Below are positions 1 through 7,990 of a stretch of DNA of 64,000 bases, in pieces. Numbering within the stretch: the first letter of the stretch is position 1; the number at the start of each line of letters is the position of its first letter. The stretch lies in contig JAUILU010000001.1 of assembly GCA_030432905.1 (NCBI GenBank), forward strand, positions 682,001 through 746,000, read 5' to 3'. The notes under the pieces were generated by a model that was not told the origin of the DNA, did no database searches, and worked only from the letters and a program-made list of their open reading frames with translations. Origin of the DNA: Phycisphaerae bacterium (GTDB taxonomy: Bacteria; Planctomycetota; Phycisphaerae; Phycisphaerales; UBA1924). Both the position numbers and the translations under genes were made by a program.

Positions 1-235
1 AACGCCCCACACCGACCCACGCGTCCTGCACCGCGTCCAGAGCCGAGGCCTCGTCGGGCATCAGCCGCATCGCGTGCCTGACCAGCGGCCCGTGCCAGAT
101 GCGGACGAGCTTCTCAAGCGCCCGCGCATCGCCAGCCTGCGCCGCCATCACGAGAAGCTCGTGCGAGATCTGGTCGTACCGTCGGGTCAAGCCGTGCCTC
201 CACGTTCGGTCGCTCGCCGAGCCACCGCGGTTCAC
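1..235 (-). CDS. ECF-type RNA polymerase sigma factor, cut by the left edge
   Basis: Reading the reverse strand from a GTG at 235-233 gives 78 codons that run off the window. The segment HELLVMAAQAGDARALEKLV followed by a stretch ending DEASALDAVQDAWV is the classic start of sigma-70 region 2 of extracytoplasmic-function sigma factors: a D/HELL-x-AA-x-GD-x-ALE helix, then the DA(E/V)DA-type -10 binding helix. Regions 2.3 to 4 lie outside the window. The start is uncertain. The frame is open to an in-frame TAG near 313, the next ATG is at 148, and the conserved region begins before that ATG, so an upstream start such as GTG 235 is needed. The partner anti-sigma factor, if any, is not visible. 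Bases 236-429 between this gene and the next show no convincing feature. Confidence 0.7.
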   Translation of the reverse strand, partial: MNRGGSASDRTWRHGLTRRYDQISHELLVMAAQAGDARALEKLVRIWHGPLVRHAMRLMPDEASALDAVQDAWVGVGR

Positions 236-429
236 GCAGTATCTCAGAATCTCGGACCAGCGTCCGAACCCGCCACCGTCCGGATATCGCGGCCCCGGTG
301 ATAAACCAGACAGTCTCTAACAACGGTTCCGGCGCAGAATCAGAGCTTTCCCTTAAGCCCCTCGCACACACGCGCAACGGGTTGCATGGTGCACATGCAC
401 GGGCACAAACGCCCGCAGGGAACCCAGCC

Positions 430-768
430 ATGTCCACCATAGAAATGCGAGAAACCAGCTTCGAGCTTGTCAACCGGGTCCGGTATCACAAGAACTCACG
501 CAGAGCGATCACGGTCCTTCGCCACGCAGGCGCCACGTCGCGCTCGACCGCGTGCAGAGCCAGCGAGGTCGGCCTGCTCCCATCGCCTTACAGCTGGTGG
601 CTCACGCGCCGGGGCATCGTCCACAAAACCGGCTCGGGCAAGTACTGGCTCGACACCAACCGCCAGGAACAACTCGCCGCGGGCGCACCCGTCCGCATGG
701 TCATGTACCTCGCGATCGCGGGCCTGTTCAGCGGCGCATCGATGGCGATGGCGGCTGCCGGCTTCTAA
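430..768 (+). CDS. small hypothetical protein with C-terminal membrane helix
   Basis: A 112-residue protein starting at an ATG preceded by a weak purine-rich site (GCAGGGA about 8 bases upstream). The middle has the feel of a small DNA-binding-like helix-turn-helix: ITVLRHAG, then a segment ending WLTRRGIVHKTGSGKYWLD, a wing-like ending seen in winged-helix folds. It is followed by a hydrophobic tail of about 22 residues near the C terminus (MVMYLAIAGLFSGASMAMAA), probably a transmembrane anchor. I do not recognise a named family. An in-frame extension to 298 exists but lacks a ribosome site. Its position, divergent from a truncated ECF sigma gene, could make it a partner, but nothing in the sequence shows that. 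Confidence 0.5.
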   Translation: MSTIEMRETSFELVNRVRYHKNSRRAITVLRHAGATSRSTACRASEVGLLPSPYSWWLTRRGIVHKTGSGKYWLDTNRQEQLAAGAPVRMVMYLAIAGLFSGASMAMAAAGF

Positions 769-791
769 CACCGAACCCGCAACCAAACCCG

Positions 792-817
792 CTGCCATAC
801 CATCTGCCCTATGGCAG
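792..817. repeat. inverted repeat spanning the -10 element and start codon of the HMG-CoA lyase gene
   Basis: CTGCCATA (792-799) and TATGGCAG (810-817) are perfect 8-base inverted arms with a 10-base gap. The right arm contains the ATG and the left arm overlaps the TACCAT element. It could be an operator or an RNA hairpin that hides the start codon. Confidence 0.45.
798..803 (+). promoter_or_regulatory. -10-like element TACCAT, possible leaderless start of the HMG-CoA lyase gene
   Basis: TACCAT lies 7 bases before ATG 811. No Shine-Dalgarno is present. The spacing puts the predicted transcription start at or next to the start codon. No clear -35 is seen. Confidence 0.45.
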
Positions 818-1716
818 ACCACGTCCGCATCACTGACGTCAGCCCACGCGACGGCCTCCAGAACGAGCCGCTCCGCGCTGACGGCTCGCCAATTCCCACA
901 ACAGACAAAGCCAAACTCATCCAGTCACTCCTCACCACAGGCGTCGACGAGATCGAGATCACAAGCTTCGTCAGCCCCAAGTGGATCCCCCAGCTCGGCG
1001 ACGCCGACGAGCTCTGCAAACTCCTGCACAACACCAAACCAAACGGCATGTCATTCAGCGCGCTCGTCCCAAACGAACGCGGCATGGCCTCGCTCCTGCA
1101 AGCCAACGAGCAAGCCGGCACCGACCTCATCGACAAGGTCAGCGTCTTCACAGCCGCCAGCGAAACCTTCAGCAAGAAGAACACCAACGCTGCCATCGCC
1201 GAGACACTCCAGCGCTTCGAGCCCGTCTTCGCCCAGGCCAAAGAGCAGAAGCTCGCCATCCGGGCGTATGTCTCCTGCGTGATCGAGTGCCCCTTCGAGG
1301 GCATCATCCTGCCCGAAGCCGTCGCCGACGTCTCACGCAAGCTGCTGGACATGGGAGCCGACGAGATCGACCTCGGCGACACGATCGGCGCAGGCTGCAC
1401 CGAGACCACCGCGGCCATGCTCGCAGCCGTCACCAACCACATCCCCCCGAGCAAGCTCGTCCTGCACCTGCACGACACCTTCGGCAGAGCGTCCGAATGC
1501 GTCCGGGCCGCACTCGCCGCGGGCGTCCGCTCCTTCGACGGCTCCGCAGCGGGCCTCGGTGGTTGCCCATACGCCTCGACCGAATCCACACGCGCACCCG
1601 GCAACATCGCGACCGAAACACTCGCCTTCGTCATCAAGCAAGCCGGCTACGACACACGCATCGACAACGAAGCGCTCACCAAAGCCGCCACGATCGCACA
1701 AGAGATCACCGCATGA
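811..1716 (+). CDS. hydroxymethylglutaryl-CoA lyase
   Basis: Cleaves 3-hydroxy-3-methylglutaryl-CoA to acetoacetate and acetyl-CoA, the last step of leucine breakdown. The 301-residue protein has the DRE-TIM family start DVSPRDGLQNE (residues 9-19, with catalytic Arg13 and metal-binding Asp14), the metal-site LHLHDTFG, and the glycine/cysteine signature GLGGCPYA near residue 250. Length and motif order match bacterial HMG-CoA lyases (MvaB/LiuE type). It heads a tight unit: its TGA overlaps the ATG of the next gene by four bases, and two crotonases and ribD follow. No Shine-Dalgarno precedes the ATG, which is consistent with a leaderless first gene. Confidence 0.95.
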   Translation: MADHVRITDVSPRDGLQNEPLRADGSPIPTTDKAKLIQSLLTTGVDEIEITSFVSPKWIPQLGDADELCKLLHNTKPNGMSFSALVPNERGMASLLQANEQAGTDLIDKVSVFTAASETFSKKNTNAAIAETLQRFEPVFAQAKEQKLAIRAYVSCVIECPFEGIILPEAVADVSRKLLDMGADEIDLGDTIGAGCTETTAAMLAAVTNHIPPSKLVLHLHDTFGRASECVRAALAAGVRSFDGSAAGLGGCPYASTESTRAPGNIATETLAFVIKQAGYDTRIDNEALTKAATIAQEITA

Positions 1717-2462
1717 TCAAACTCACAACACACAACCAAGCCGACCGCATGATCGCCTTGATCGCCTTCGACCGGGCAGGCAAACGCAACGCGCTCACAC
1801 CCGAGATGCTCACCGAGCTGATCGACCTCGCACCCAAAGCCGCGGCCGACCACGACGCCATCGTCCTCACCGGCGAAGGCAAGGTCTTCTGCTCCGGCTT
1901 CGACCTCGCGCTCTGCCAAACCACACCCGACGGCGACATCATGCGCCAGCTCCTCACCGGGCTCAGCAACGCCTGCCAAACACTCAAAGCCATCGACAAG
2001 CCCGTCGTCATCGCCGCCCACGGCGCAGCGATCGCAGGCGGATGCGCCATACTCGGCGGCGCAGACGTCGTCGTCACCGACACACACGCCAAGCTCGGCT
2101 ACCCCGTCACAAAGATCGGCGTCTCGCCCGCGGTCTCGGCTCCCTTCTTCGGCGCCTCTGTCCCAAAGGGCGTCTGCCGAGAGAAACTCCTGCTCCCCAT
2201 GCTCTTCTTCGGCGCACACGCACACAAGATCGGCCTGGCACACCTGCTCACCGACGAGCCCGAGCAGGTCCTGGACCTCGCACTCGAAACCGCGGCAAAC
2301 CTCGCGTCCAAGCCGCCCCACGCCTACGCAGCGACCAAACGACTCGTCGCCAAGCTCGAAGACCCGAACCAATCCGAGACCGCACGCAAGGGCCTGACCG
2401 CCTCGCTCCAGCTCACCGGCAAACCCGAAGAACAGCGCATGCTCGGCGCACTCACCTTCTAA
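1713..2462 (+). CDS. crotonase-fold protein lacking the usual catalytic glutamates
   Basis: A 249-residue enoyl-CoA hydratase/isomerase superfamily protein, translationally coupled to the HMG-CoA lyase gene (ATGA overlap). The CoA oxyanion-hole segments are present: FCSGFD near residue 60 and HGAAIAGGCAIL near 103-114. The two positions that carry the acid/base glutamates in enoyl-CoA hydratase read Ala112 (AGGCA instead of GGGCE) and Val132 (GYPVTK instead of G-x-PE). Binding of an acyl-CoA is likely, but classical hydration is doubtful. The following SPAVSAPFF segment resembles LiuC-type methylglutaconyl-CoA hydratases, so it may be a paralogue or partner of the next gene. Its reaction is unknown. 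Confidence 0.8.
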   Translation: MIKLTTHNQADRMIALIAFDRAGKRNALTPEMLTELIDLAPKAAADHDAIVLTGEGKVFCSGFDLALCQTTPDGDIMRQLLTGLSNACQTLKAIDKPVVIAAHGAAIAGGCAILGGADVVVTDTHAKLGYPVTKIGVSPAVSAPFFGASVPKGVCREKLLLPMLFFGAHAHKIGLAHLLTDEPEQVLDLALETAANLASKPPHAYAATKRLVAKLEDPNQSETARKGLTASLQLTGKPEEQRMLGALTF

Positions 2463-2478
2463 GACAGGACCGCTACCA

Positions 2479-3234
2479 ATGGAACCACAGGCACACCTCG
2501 AAACCAACGACACCATCGCAACACTCGTCCTCAACCGACCCGACGCGCACAACGCCATGTCCATCGGCATGCTCAACGCGGCGCACGAGTGCATGGACAA
2601 GCTCGACGCGATGGACACCAAACCAACCGTCCTCGTCATCACCGGCGCAGGCCGAAGCTTCTGCGCAGGCATGGACCTCAAAGAAGTCATCATCGACGAG
2701 GACCCCACCATCCCGCGCCAGCTCCTCGAAACACTCGCACGGCTCACCCACCGCATCCGCCTCTTCCCCGCAGTCACACTCGCACGCGTCAACGGCGCAG
2801 CGATCGGCGGCGGCTGCGGCCTCTCAACCGTCTGCGACATCTCAATCACACACGAAGACGCCAAACTCGGATTCCCAGAAGTCGACCTCGGGCTCTGCCC
2901 CGCGGTCGTCGCGCCCTGGCTCGTCCGAAAGATCGGCGCAGGTAAGGCACGACAGGTCCTGCTCACAGGCGGGCTCATGTCGGGCGCTCGCGCAGCAGAA
3001 TTCGGCATCGTCACGCACGCCGTCGAATCACGCGAACAGCTCGACGAAGCCGTCAGCGGCGCAGCGTCCGCACTCGCAACCGGCGGACCCGACGCTCTCA
3101 GGGCAACAAAGTCGCTCCTCAACACGCTCGACGGCTCGGAAGACCTCGACATCCTCCTCGAAGCAGCCGCACTCTCCGCCAGCGTCCTCTCAACAGAAGA
3201 CGCCCAGAACCGCCTGAAATCGAGGCGAAAGTGA
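2479..3234 (+). CDS. enoyl-CoA hydratase family protein, probably methylglutaconyl-CoA hydratase (LiuC-like)
   Basis: A 251-residue crotonase. Oxyanion-hole motifs are FCAGMDL (about residue 61) and NGAAIGGGCGL (105-115). The residue equivalent to the second catalytic glutamate is kept (Glu134 in GFPEVDLGL). The first glutamate position is glycine, and it is followed by CPAVVAPWLVRKIG, a pattern I associate with bacterial LiuC-type 3-methylglutaconyl-CoA hydratases. That function fits the neighbour HMG-CoA lyase, which uses the product. The gene lies 16 bases after the preceding crotonase, and its TGA overlaps the GTG start of ribD. Substrate assignment is inferred from context and from this motif. 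Confidence 0.85.
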   Translation: MEPQAHLETNDTIATLVLNRPDAHNAMSIGMLNAAHECMDKLDAMDTKPTVLVITGAGRSFCAGMDLKEVIIDEDPTIPRQLLETLARLTHRIRLFPAVTLARVNGAAIGGGCGLSTVCDISITHEDAKLGFPEVDLGLCPAVVAPWLVRKIGAGKARQVLLTGGLMSGARAAEFGIVTHAVESREQLDEAVSGAASALATGGPDALRATKSLLNTLDGSEDLDILLEAAALSASVLSTEDAQNRLKSRRK

Positions 3235-4400
3235 CACCCGAGCAGCAAGACCGAGCCAAGCGATTCCTCGACATCGCGGCCCGCAACGCCTGGCGAGCCG
3301 GCGGCTACGCGGAACCAAACCCGCTCGTCGGGTGCGTCATCGCAAAGGGCGACACCATCCTCGGCATCGGGCACCACAAACGCTTCGGCGACCTCCACGC
3401 AGAACGCGAAGCCATCGCAAACGCAAAGGCCCTCGGCAACGACACACAAGACGCCACCGCCTACGTCACGCTCGAACCCTGCTGCCACCACGGCAAGCAG
3501 CCGCCCTGCACACAGGCACTCATCGAAGCGGGCATCAAAGAAGTCGTCTTCGCCCGGCACGACCCCGCCGACATCTCCGGCGGCGGGTGCGAGGTTCTGC
3601 ACAACGCAAACATCGCGACGCACCACTGCGAACTCAGCCAAGCTGCGACGCACATCTCGGACCCGTTCTTCAAACGCGTCCGCACGGGCATGCCCTGGGT
3701 CATCGCAAAGTGGGCCCAGACCGTCGACGGCAGAGTCGCGACACGCACAGGCCAGAGCCAGTGGATCAGCTCGAGCCGATCACGAGGCAGAGTCCACAGA
3801 CTCCGCGAGCGCATGGACGCCATCATCACGGGCCTCGGCACCGCGTCCTTCGACGACCCGATGCTCACCGCCCGCGTGGGCCGAACCCCAAGACGCACAC
3901 CGAGGCGCGTCGTCATCGACACCGACCTCGATCTCCCGATCGACTCCAACCTCGTCAAAACCGCACGCCAGGTCCCCGTCACCGCCTGCTGCGCCGGCGA
4001 GATGCAATCGAGCGAGTACTTCAAACCAAGACGGGCCGCGCTCGAACAAGCGGGCGTCGAGATCATGGGTGTCCGCTCCGACAGCCGCCGCCTCGACCTC
4101 GACGTCATGCTCAAGCAGCTCGCAGAAACCTACGACGCGGCCAACGTCCTCATCGAGTGCGGCCCCGGCCTGCTCGGCTCGTTCTTCGAGTTCGACCTTG
4201 TCGACGAAGCCGTCGTCTACATCGCACCCCTGCTGCTGGGCGACGAGCTGGCAAAGGCAGCCGCCTCGGGCCGAACCGTCCCCACACTCTCAGGCGGCAG
4301 AAACTTCAGACTCATGAGCGTCAAACGCGTCGGCGACGACGTCGAACTCATCTACCGAAGACCCGTTGAACACGCACCGGTTGAAACCAACTCTCTGTAA
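3231..4400 (+). CDS. ribD: bifunctional riboflavin biosynthesis protein RibD (deaminase/reductase)
   Basis: Carries out the second and third steps of riboflavin synthesis: deamination of diaminohydroxyphosphoribosylaminopyrimidine, then reduction of the ribosyl group. The N-terminal cytidine-deaminase-like domain (about residues 1-145) has the zinc motifs HAERE and PCCHHGKQPPC. The C-terminal reductase domain (about 150-375) begins at MPWVIAKWAQTVDGRVAT, with the SRxRVHRLRERMDAI block after it. The 389-residue length is normal. The GTG start overlaps the previous stop (GTGA), so a vitamin gene is translationally coupled to leucine-catabolism genes. No FMN riboswitch was seen upstream, and none is expected inside the operon. 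Confidence 0.95.
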   Translation: MTPEQQDRAKRFLDIAARNAWRAGGYAEPNPLVGCVIAKGDTILGIGHHKRFGDLHAEREAIANAKALGNDTQDATAYVTLEPCCHHGKQPPCTQALIEAGIKEVVFARHDPADISGGGCEVLHNANIATHHCELSQAATHISDPFFKRVRTGMPWVIAKWAQTVDGRVATRTGQSQWISSSRSRGRVHRLRERMDAIITGLGTASFDDPMLTARVGRTPRRTPRRVVIDTDLDLPIDSNLVKTARQVPVTACCAGEMQSSEYFKPRRAALEQAGVEIMGVRSDSRRLDLDVMLKQLAETYDAANVLIECGPGLLGSFFEFDLVDEAVVYIAPLLLGDELAKAAASGRTVPTLSGGRNFRLMSVKRVGDDVELIYRRPVEHAPVETNSL

Positions 4401-4403
4401 CTC

Positions 4404-4438
4404 CGACGGATGCCGAGTGCCGGATGCCGGTTGCCGAC
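4404..4438. repeat. short GATGCCG/GTGCCG repeat, copy 1
   Basis: An intergenic run of near-tandem 6-7 base units (GGATGCCG, AGTGCCG, GGATGCCG, GTTGCCG) between the convergent ribD and ygfZ-like genes. A related block occurs at 11124-11153. Confidence 0.5.
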
Positions 4439-4444
4439 TAGAAT

Positions 4445-5650
4445 TTATACGAATTTCAACGATTCCTGAATCGTCCCCTTGACGATCCCGCCGTCGGTCT
4501 GGATCTCGATCTCAGAACCCGGCTCGTGGAAGTCCCACTTGAGCACCGCGAAGCACACCGTCTTCCCGCCCAGCATCGGGCTCAGCGTGCAGCTCGTCAC
4601 ACCTCCGACCACCTTCTCCGCGAACACCACCGGCGAGCCGCTCACCGGCTCCGGCGCATCCTCGTCCGTCATCGACACATCGCACACCACCGCGCACACG
4701 ATCTGCTTCGGGTGCCCCAGCGAGTGCATCCGCGCGACGATCTCCTGACCGAGGTAGCACCCCTTGGTAAACGAGACCCGGTCCTCGATCACCCCGGTCT
4801 CGCCCGGCAGACTGTCCGACCCGAAGTCCAGGTTGAACATCGGCACCCCGGCCTCGATCCGGGCGATGTTGAACGCGTGCCAGCCCGCAAGCCGGAGCCT
4901 GATCGCAGCACCCGGCGAGTTGTCCGACGCAAGCCCCGCGTCCTCCTCGCCGATCTTGTCCTGCTCGCTCGGCATGCCCACCTCGGTCAGCCTCGTAAAC
5001 ACCGCAAGCGCGTGCGTCGACTCGATCAGCAGCCCAAACTCCGGCACACCCAGCCGATCCGAACGATCGACCACAACGAGCCCGCCCGCGATGCGCACCT
5101 GGCACACCTCGCCGTCGCCAAGCTCGACCGGCGCCTTGCCCGACACAACCTCATCAACTACCAACGGCAGCAGATCAACCGACGTCGGCCCAGCGAGCGT
5201 CATCCGGTGCCAATCGCCCGACACGTCCTTCATCTCCGCGTCTTCCGCGAACAAGAACGCATCGAGCGTCTCCATGAACACAGCGCACGAGTGCGTGTCC
5301 ACATCGATCATCACCCGATCGGGCGCACCGACCACGCGGACATCCGCCGTGATCCGACCCTTGCGGTCGAGCCAGAAGCTCTCCCTGCACACAAGCCCCC
5401 CGCCCTCGAGCGGCGCAAGCTCCTGCGTGAGCATCCGGTTCAAGAAGTCCACCCGGTCGCTTCCCGAAATCTGCACAGTCGAGCGCTGGGGCTGATCGAT
5501 CAGCACACAGTTGGAACGAAGCGCCGCGTACTCGAGTTCGAGCAGCCCGAACGACTGCACCAGCTCAACGCCCGCGTCCGGCGGGCCGTAGGGCGCAAGG
5601 TCAGCCTGTCGTTTAAGAAGCTCGGCACGGATCGGTGATGGGATGCTCAT
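4445..5650 (-). CDS. YgfZ/GcvT-family tetrahydrofolate-binding protein (Fe-S cluster assembly type)
   Basis: A 401-residue protein of the aminomethyltransferase-like (GcvT/YgfZ) fold. The diagnostic YgfZ signature KGCYLGQEIVAR is present in the second half. The N-terminal part holds the folate-binding core (SDRVDFLNRML, FWLDRKGRITADVRV). YgfZ proteins use folate to help maintain certain iron-sulfur enzymes and do not cleave glycine. It is transcribed alone and converges on ribD. I chose ATG 5650 because an upstream in-frame start at 5713 lacks a ribosome site, whereas a TAGGGT element lies 8 bases before 5650. Confidence 0.88.
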   Translation of the reverse strand: MSIPSPIRAELLKRQADLAPYGPPDAGVELVQSFGLLELEYAALRSNCVLIDQPQRSTVQISGSDRVDFLNRMLTQELAPLEGGGLVCRESFWLDRKGRITADVRVVGAPDRVMIDVDTHSCAVFMETLDAFLFAEDAEMKDVSGDWHRMTLAGPTSVDLLPLVVDEVVSGKAPVELGDGEVCQVRIAGGLVVVDRSDRLGVPEFGLLIESTHALAVFTRLTEVGMPSEQDKIGEEDAGLASDNSPGAAIRLRLAGWHAFNIARIEAGVPMFNLDFGSDSLPGETGVIEDRVSFTKGCYLGQEIVARMHSLGHPKQIVCAVVCDVSMTDEDAPEPVSGSPVVFAEKVVGGVTSCTLSPMLGGKTVCFAVLKWDFHEPGSEIEIQTDGGIVKGTIQESLKFV

Positions 5651-5658
5651 ATCCCACA

Positions 5659-5664
5659 ACCCTA
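5659..5664 (-). promoter_or_regulatory. -10-like element TAGGGT, possible leaderless start of the YgfZ-like gene
   Basis: On the reverse strand TAGGGT ends 8 bases before ATG 5650. No Shine-Dalgarno is present in this gap. Confidence 0.35.
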
Positions 5665-5707
5665 GCCGCACCGCACCCAGACGAGAACCAGTCGCATTTC
5701 CACCCGT

Positions 5708-5738
5708 TTGCAATCCGGGCCAACCCCAGACATAGACT
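5708..5738 (+). promoter_or_regulatory. weak candidate promoter of the M42 peptidase gene
   Basis: TTGCAA (5708-5713) and TAGACT (5733-5738) are separated by 19 bases. This would give a leader of about 38 bases carrying the AAGGAG ribosome site of the next gene. Confidence 0.3.
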
Positions 5739-5782
5739 CTCTGCCCAGGGTGACCTCAGATCCCTACCAATAAGGAGCAACC

Positions 5783-6829
5783 ATGAACGTCGATCTACTC
5801 GCCCGCCTCTGCGAAACCCCAGGTGTCCCCGGCCGCGAAGAACGCGTCAGCGCACTCATCCAAGGCGAGATCAAGGGCCTCTTCGACTCCGTTGAAACCG
5901 ACCCCATGGGCTCGCTCATCTGCAGGCGTAAGTCACGCTCCGGCAAAGCCGACGCACCAATCATCATGCTGCTCTGCCACATGGACGAGATCGGCTTCTA
6001 CGTCTCCCACATCGACGACAACGGCTTCATCTGGGTCAACAACGCAGGAGGCTTCGACACACGGAACCTCTTCTCCCGCCGCGTCCTCGTTTGTACCGAC
6101 GACGGCGACTACCCCGCCGTCATGAACCCGGGCGGCAAACCCGTCCACATCGCCTCCGCAGAAGACCGCAAAAAGGTCCCCGAGGTCTCCGAGTTCTACA
6201 TCGACACAGGCATGTCCAAGGACGACGTCAAAGCAAAGATCCAGATCGGCGACTACATCGTTATGGACGAACCCTTCAAGCAGATGGGCAGCAAGCTCGT
6301 CTCCAAAGCGCTCGACAACCGCGTCGCCTGCTGGCTCGGCATCGAGTCCATCCGCCAGCTCGACAAAGCCGGCGCCAAGCACGACGCCGAGATCGTCGTC
6401 GCGTTCACCGTGCAGGAAGAAGTCGGCCTCCGGGGTGCCAAGACCACCTCGTTCGCCGTCCGCCCCGACATCGGCATCGGCCTCGACGTCACCCTCGCCT
6501 GCGACACCCCGGGCGTCCCGAAGCAGGAATGCGTCACCACCCAGGGCGATGGCTTCGCACTGCATATCAAAGACGGCAGCTTCATCTCCGATCACAAGCT
6601 CGCCGCCCAGATCCAGAAGGTCGCCGAGGACAAGAACATCAAGTTCCAGCGTTCGATCCTCGCCGCTGGCGGTCAGGACGGAGCCGCGGCCCAGCAAGCC
6701 GCCGCGGGCGCCAAGGCCGTGGGCATCACCGTGGGCACCCGCTACATCCACACCGTGACCGAGATGTGCGACAAGGCCGACCTCGAAGCCGCCCGGGACA
6801 TCCTCGCCGAGTTCCTGGCCACCTCGTGA
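5783..6829 (+). CDS. M42 family metallopeptidase (tetrahedral aminopeptidase/glutamyl aminopeptidase type)
   Basis: A cytosolic di-metal aminopeptidase of 348 residues. Metal and catalytic motifs are in family order: CHMDEIGF (about residue 69), ALDNRVACW (about 179), VQEEVGLRGAK with the catalytic Glu pair (about 212), GLDVTLACDTPG (about 236), and the final ligand in RYIHTVTEM (about 318). M42 enzymes usually form dodecamers that trim peptides. A strong ribosome site (AAGGAG, 7 bases before ATG) marks the start, unlike its leaderless-looking neighbours. Which N-terminal residues it prefers cannot be read from the sequence. Confidence 0.92.
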   Translation: MNVDLLARLCETPGVPGREERVSALIQGEIKGLFDSVETDPMGSLICRRKSRSGKADAPIIMLLCHMDEIGFYVSHIDDNGFIWVNNAGGFDTRNLFSRRVLVCTDDGDYPAVMNPGGKPVHIASAEDRKKVPEVSEFYIDTGMSKDDVKAKIQIGDYIVMDEPFKQMGSKLVSKALDNRVACWLGIESIRQLDKAGAKHDAEIVVAFTVQEEVGLRGAKTTSFAVRPDIGIGLDVTLACDTPGVPKQECVTTQGDGFALHIKDGSFISDHKLAAQIQKVAEDKNIKFQRSILAAGGQDGAAAQQAAAGAKAVGITVGTRYIHTVTEMCDKADLEAARDILAEFLATS

Positions 6830-6870
6830 CCCTGCCCGGGCCAACCCCGGCCCAGACCGATAAAAAACGC

Positions 6871-6899
6871 GATCTCCCGCATTCAGGAGGGCGGAGATC
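6871..6899. terminator. hairpin after the M42 peptidase gene
   Basis: GATCTCCCGC and GCGGAGATC form an imperfect stem about 40 bases after the stop codon. The A-run upstream would give a U-tract only on the reverse strand, so termination on the forward strand is uncertain. Confidence 0.4.
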
Positions 6900-6939
6900 T
6901 TCATACGAACCTCGAAGGGACGGATCCCGGCGGGCTGTA

Positions 6940-6945
6940 TACAAT
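6940..6945 (+). promoter_or_regulatory. -10-like element TACAAT, possible leaderless start of the crotonase gene
   Basis: TACAAT matches five of six bases of the sigma-70 -10 consensus and ends 7 bases before ATG 6953. No Shine-Dalgarno is present. Confidence 0.5.
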
Positions 6946-6952
6946 GCCACCC

Positions 6953-7858
6953 ATGGATCTTTTCCGTATCGAGAACGAGCGCACCGGGGCCTCGCCCGGC
7001 ATTGTCACTCTCTGGCTTGAGCAAGAGGGACGACCCGTCGTGGTTTTGGATCACGACCTGATTCAGAAACTCGAACGTACCCTCAAATCGCTCCCAAACA
7101 ACGCCGACGGCCTCATCCTGGCCTCCGCAGCACCCCGTGCCTTCGTCGCCGGGGCGGACCTGCAAGCGATTGCAGAACTCGACGACGACAGGCTCCACAA
7201 GTACCTCCAGTATGCCAGCAGCGTCTTCGGCATGCTCTGCGAGCTTCCCTACCCCACCGCAGCCGCGATCCATTCAGCGGTCCTCGGAGGCGGGCTGGAA
7301 CTCGCGATGCACTGCGACGGGCTGATCGCCTCCCCACCGGCCGACCACGACGGCAAGCCGGGCAGGCCCTACCCCGTCGGACTCCCAGAAGCCGGCCTCT
7401 CGATCTGCCCAGGCTGGGGCGGCACCAACCTGCTCCCCGCACGCATCGACCCGACCAACGCGATCCACCAGACCGCGATCGGCAAGCCCATGAACTTCGA
7501 CGAGGCCAAGGCCGCCGGGCTGTTCGATCAGGTCGCCGACTCGCACGACTCGCTCATCGAGACCGCCCGCCAGTGGATCCGCGACCAGAAGCGTCCGGTG
7601 ACCAGAACGGGCACCCCGAGCCGCTGGATCGGCTGCCCGGATGTCGCGTCTAAAGTACTTGAGTCCCTCGACTCGGTTCGCGGCGAGCTGACCCAGGCAC
7701 CGGGCGTCGCCGTCTGCGACGCGATCGATACGGGTCTGGCCAAGGGCTGGTCGTCGGCGCTCGCCGTCGAGCAGGAGCACCTCGTCCGTCTCCGCAACGA
7801 GCCGGCGGGCAAGCAAGCAATCGAAGCCTTTTTCGCGAAGTCGGCGAAGAAGGCGTAA
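6953..7858 (+). CDS. enoyl-CoA hydratase/isomerase family protein (FadB/FadJ hydratase-domain type)
   Basis: A free-standing 301-residue crotonase. It keeps both hydratase glutamates, Glu116 in LGGGLELAMHCDG and Glu146 in GLPEAGLSICPGWGGT. The glycine-rich PGWGGT block resembles the N-terminal hydratase half of FadB/FadJ, but no 3-hydroxyacyl-CoA dehydrogenase domain follows. A lysine-rich tail ends the protein. It likely hydrates a 2-enoyl-CoA in beta-oxidation or branched-chain catabolism with the acyl-CoA dehydrogenase 132 bases downstream. ATG 6953 was chosen over ATG 6944 because the latter overlaps the TACAAT element. Confidence 0.88.
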   Translation: MDLFRIENERTGASPGIVTLWLEQEGRPVVVLDHDLIQKLERTLKSLPNNADGLILASAAPRAFVAGADLQAIAELDDDRLHKYLQYASSVFGMLCELPYPTAAAIHSAVLGGGLELAMHCDGLIASPPADHDGKPGRPYPVGLPEAGLSICPGWGGTNLLPARIDPTNAIHQTAIGKPMNFDEAKAAGLFDQVADSHDSLIETARQWIRDQKRPVTRTGTPSRWIGCPDVASKVLESLDSVRGELTQAPGVAVCDAIDTGLAKGWSSALAVEQEHLVRLRNEPAGKQAIEAFFAKSAKKA

Positions 7859-7990
7859 CCACAACTCGAAGCGATGGGTAGCGCCCGAGCAAGCGGGCCG
7901 AACGCCGACACCTCGGCGACCATACCTTCAGGACACCAACCACCGGGGCACGCGGAGCGTACCACCGGCGTTCGCAGGAAGGACCAAGCG

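Noticed and set aside
114..473. A 119-codon reverse-strand open frame starting at 473.
   Set aside because: Its sequence is a frame-shifted shadow of the ECF sigma start, and the real reading is the frame giving the DELL-AAQAGD-ALE pattern.
981..3217. Very long arginine- and histidine-rich open frames on the forward strand (for example ending at 2462, upstream part, and 1559-3217).
   Set aside because: They are out-of-frame shadows of high-GC3 genes; their composition is non-natural and they overlap clear crotonase and lyase genes.
1647..3653. A 668-codon open frame on the reverse strand.
   Set aside because: It spans three well-recognised forward genes, has no domain, and reflects the lack of stop codons opposite GC-rich codons.
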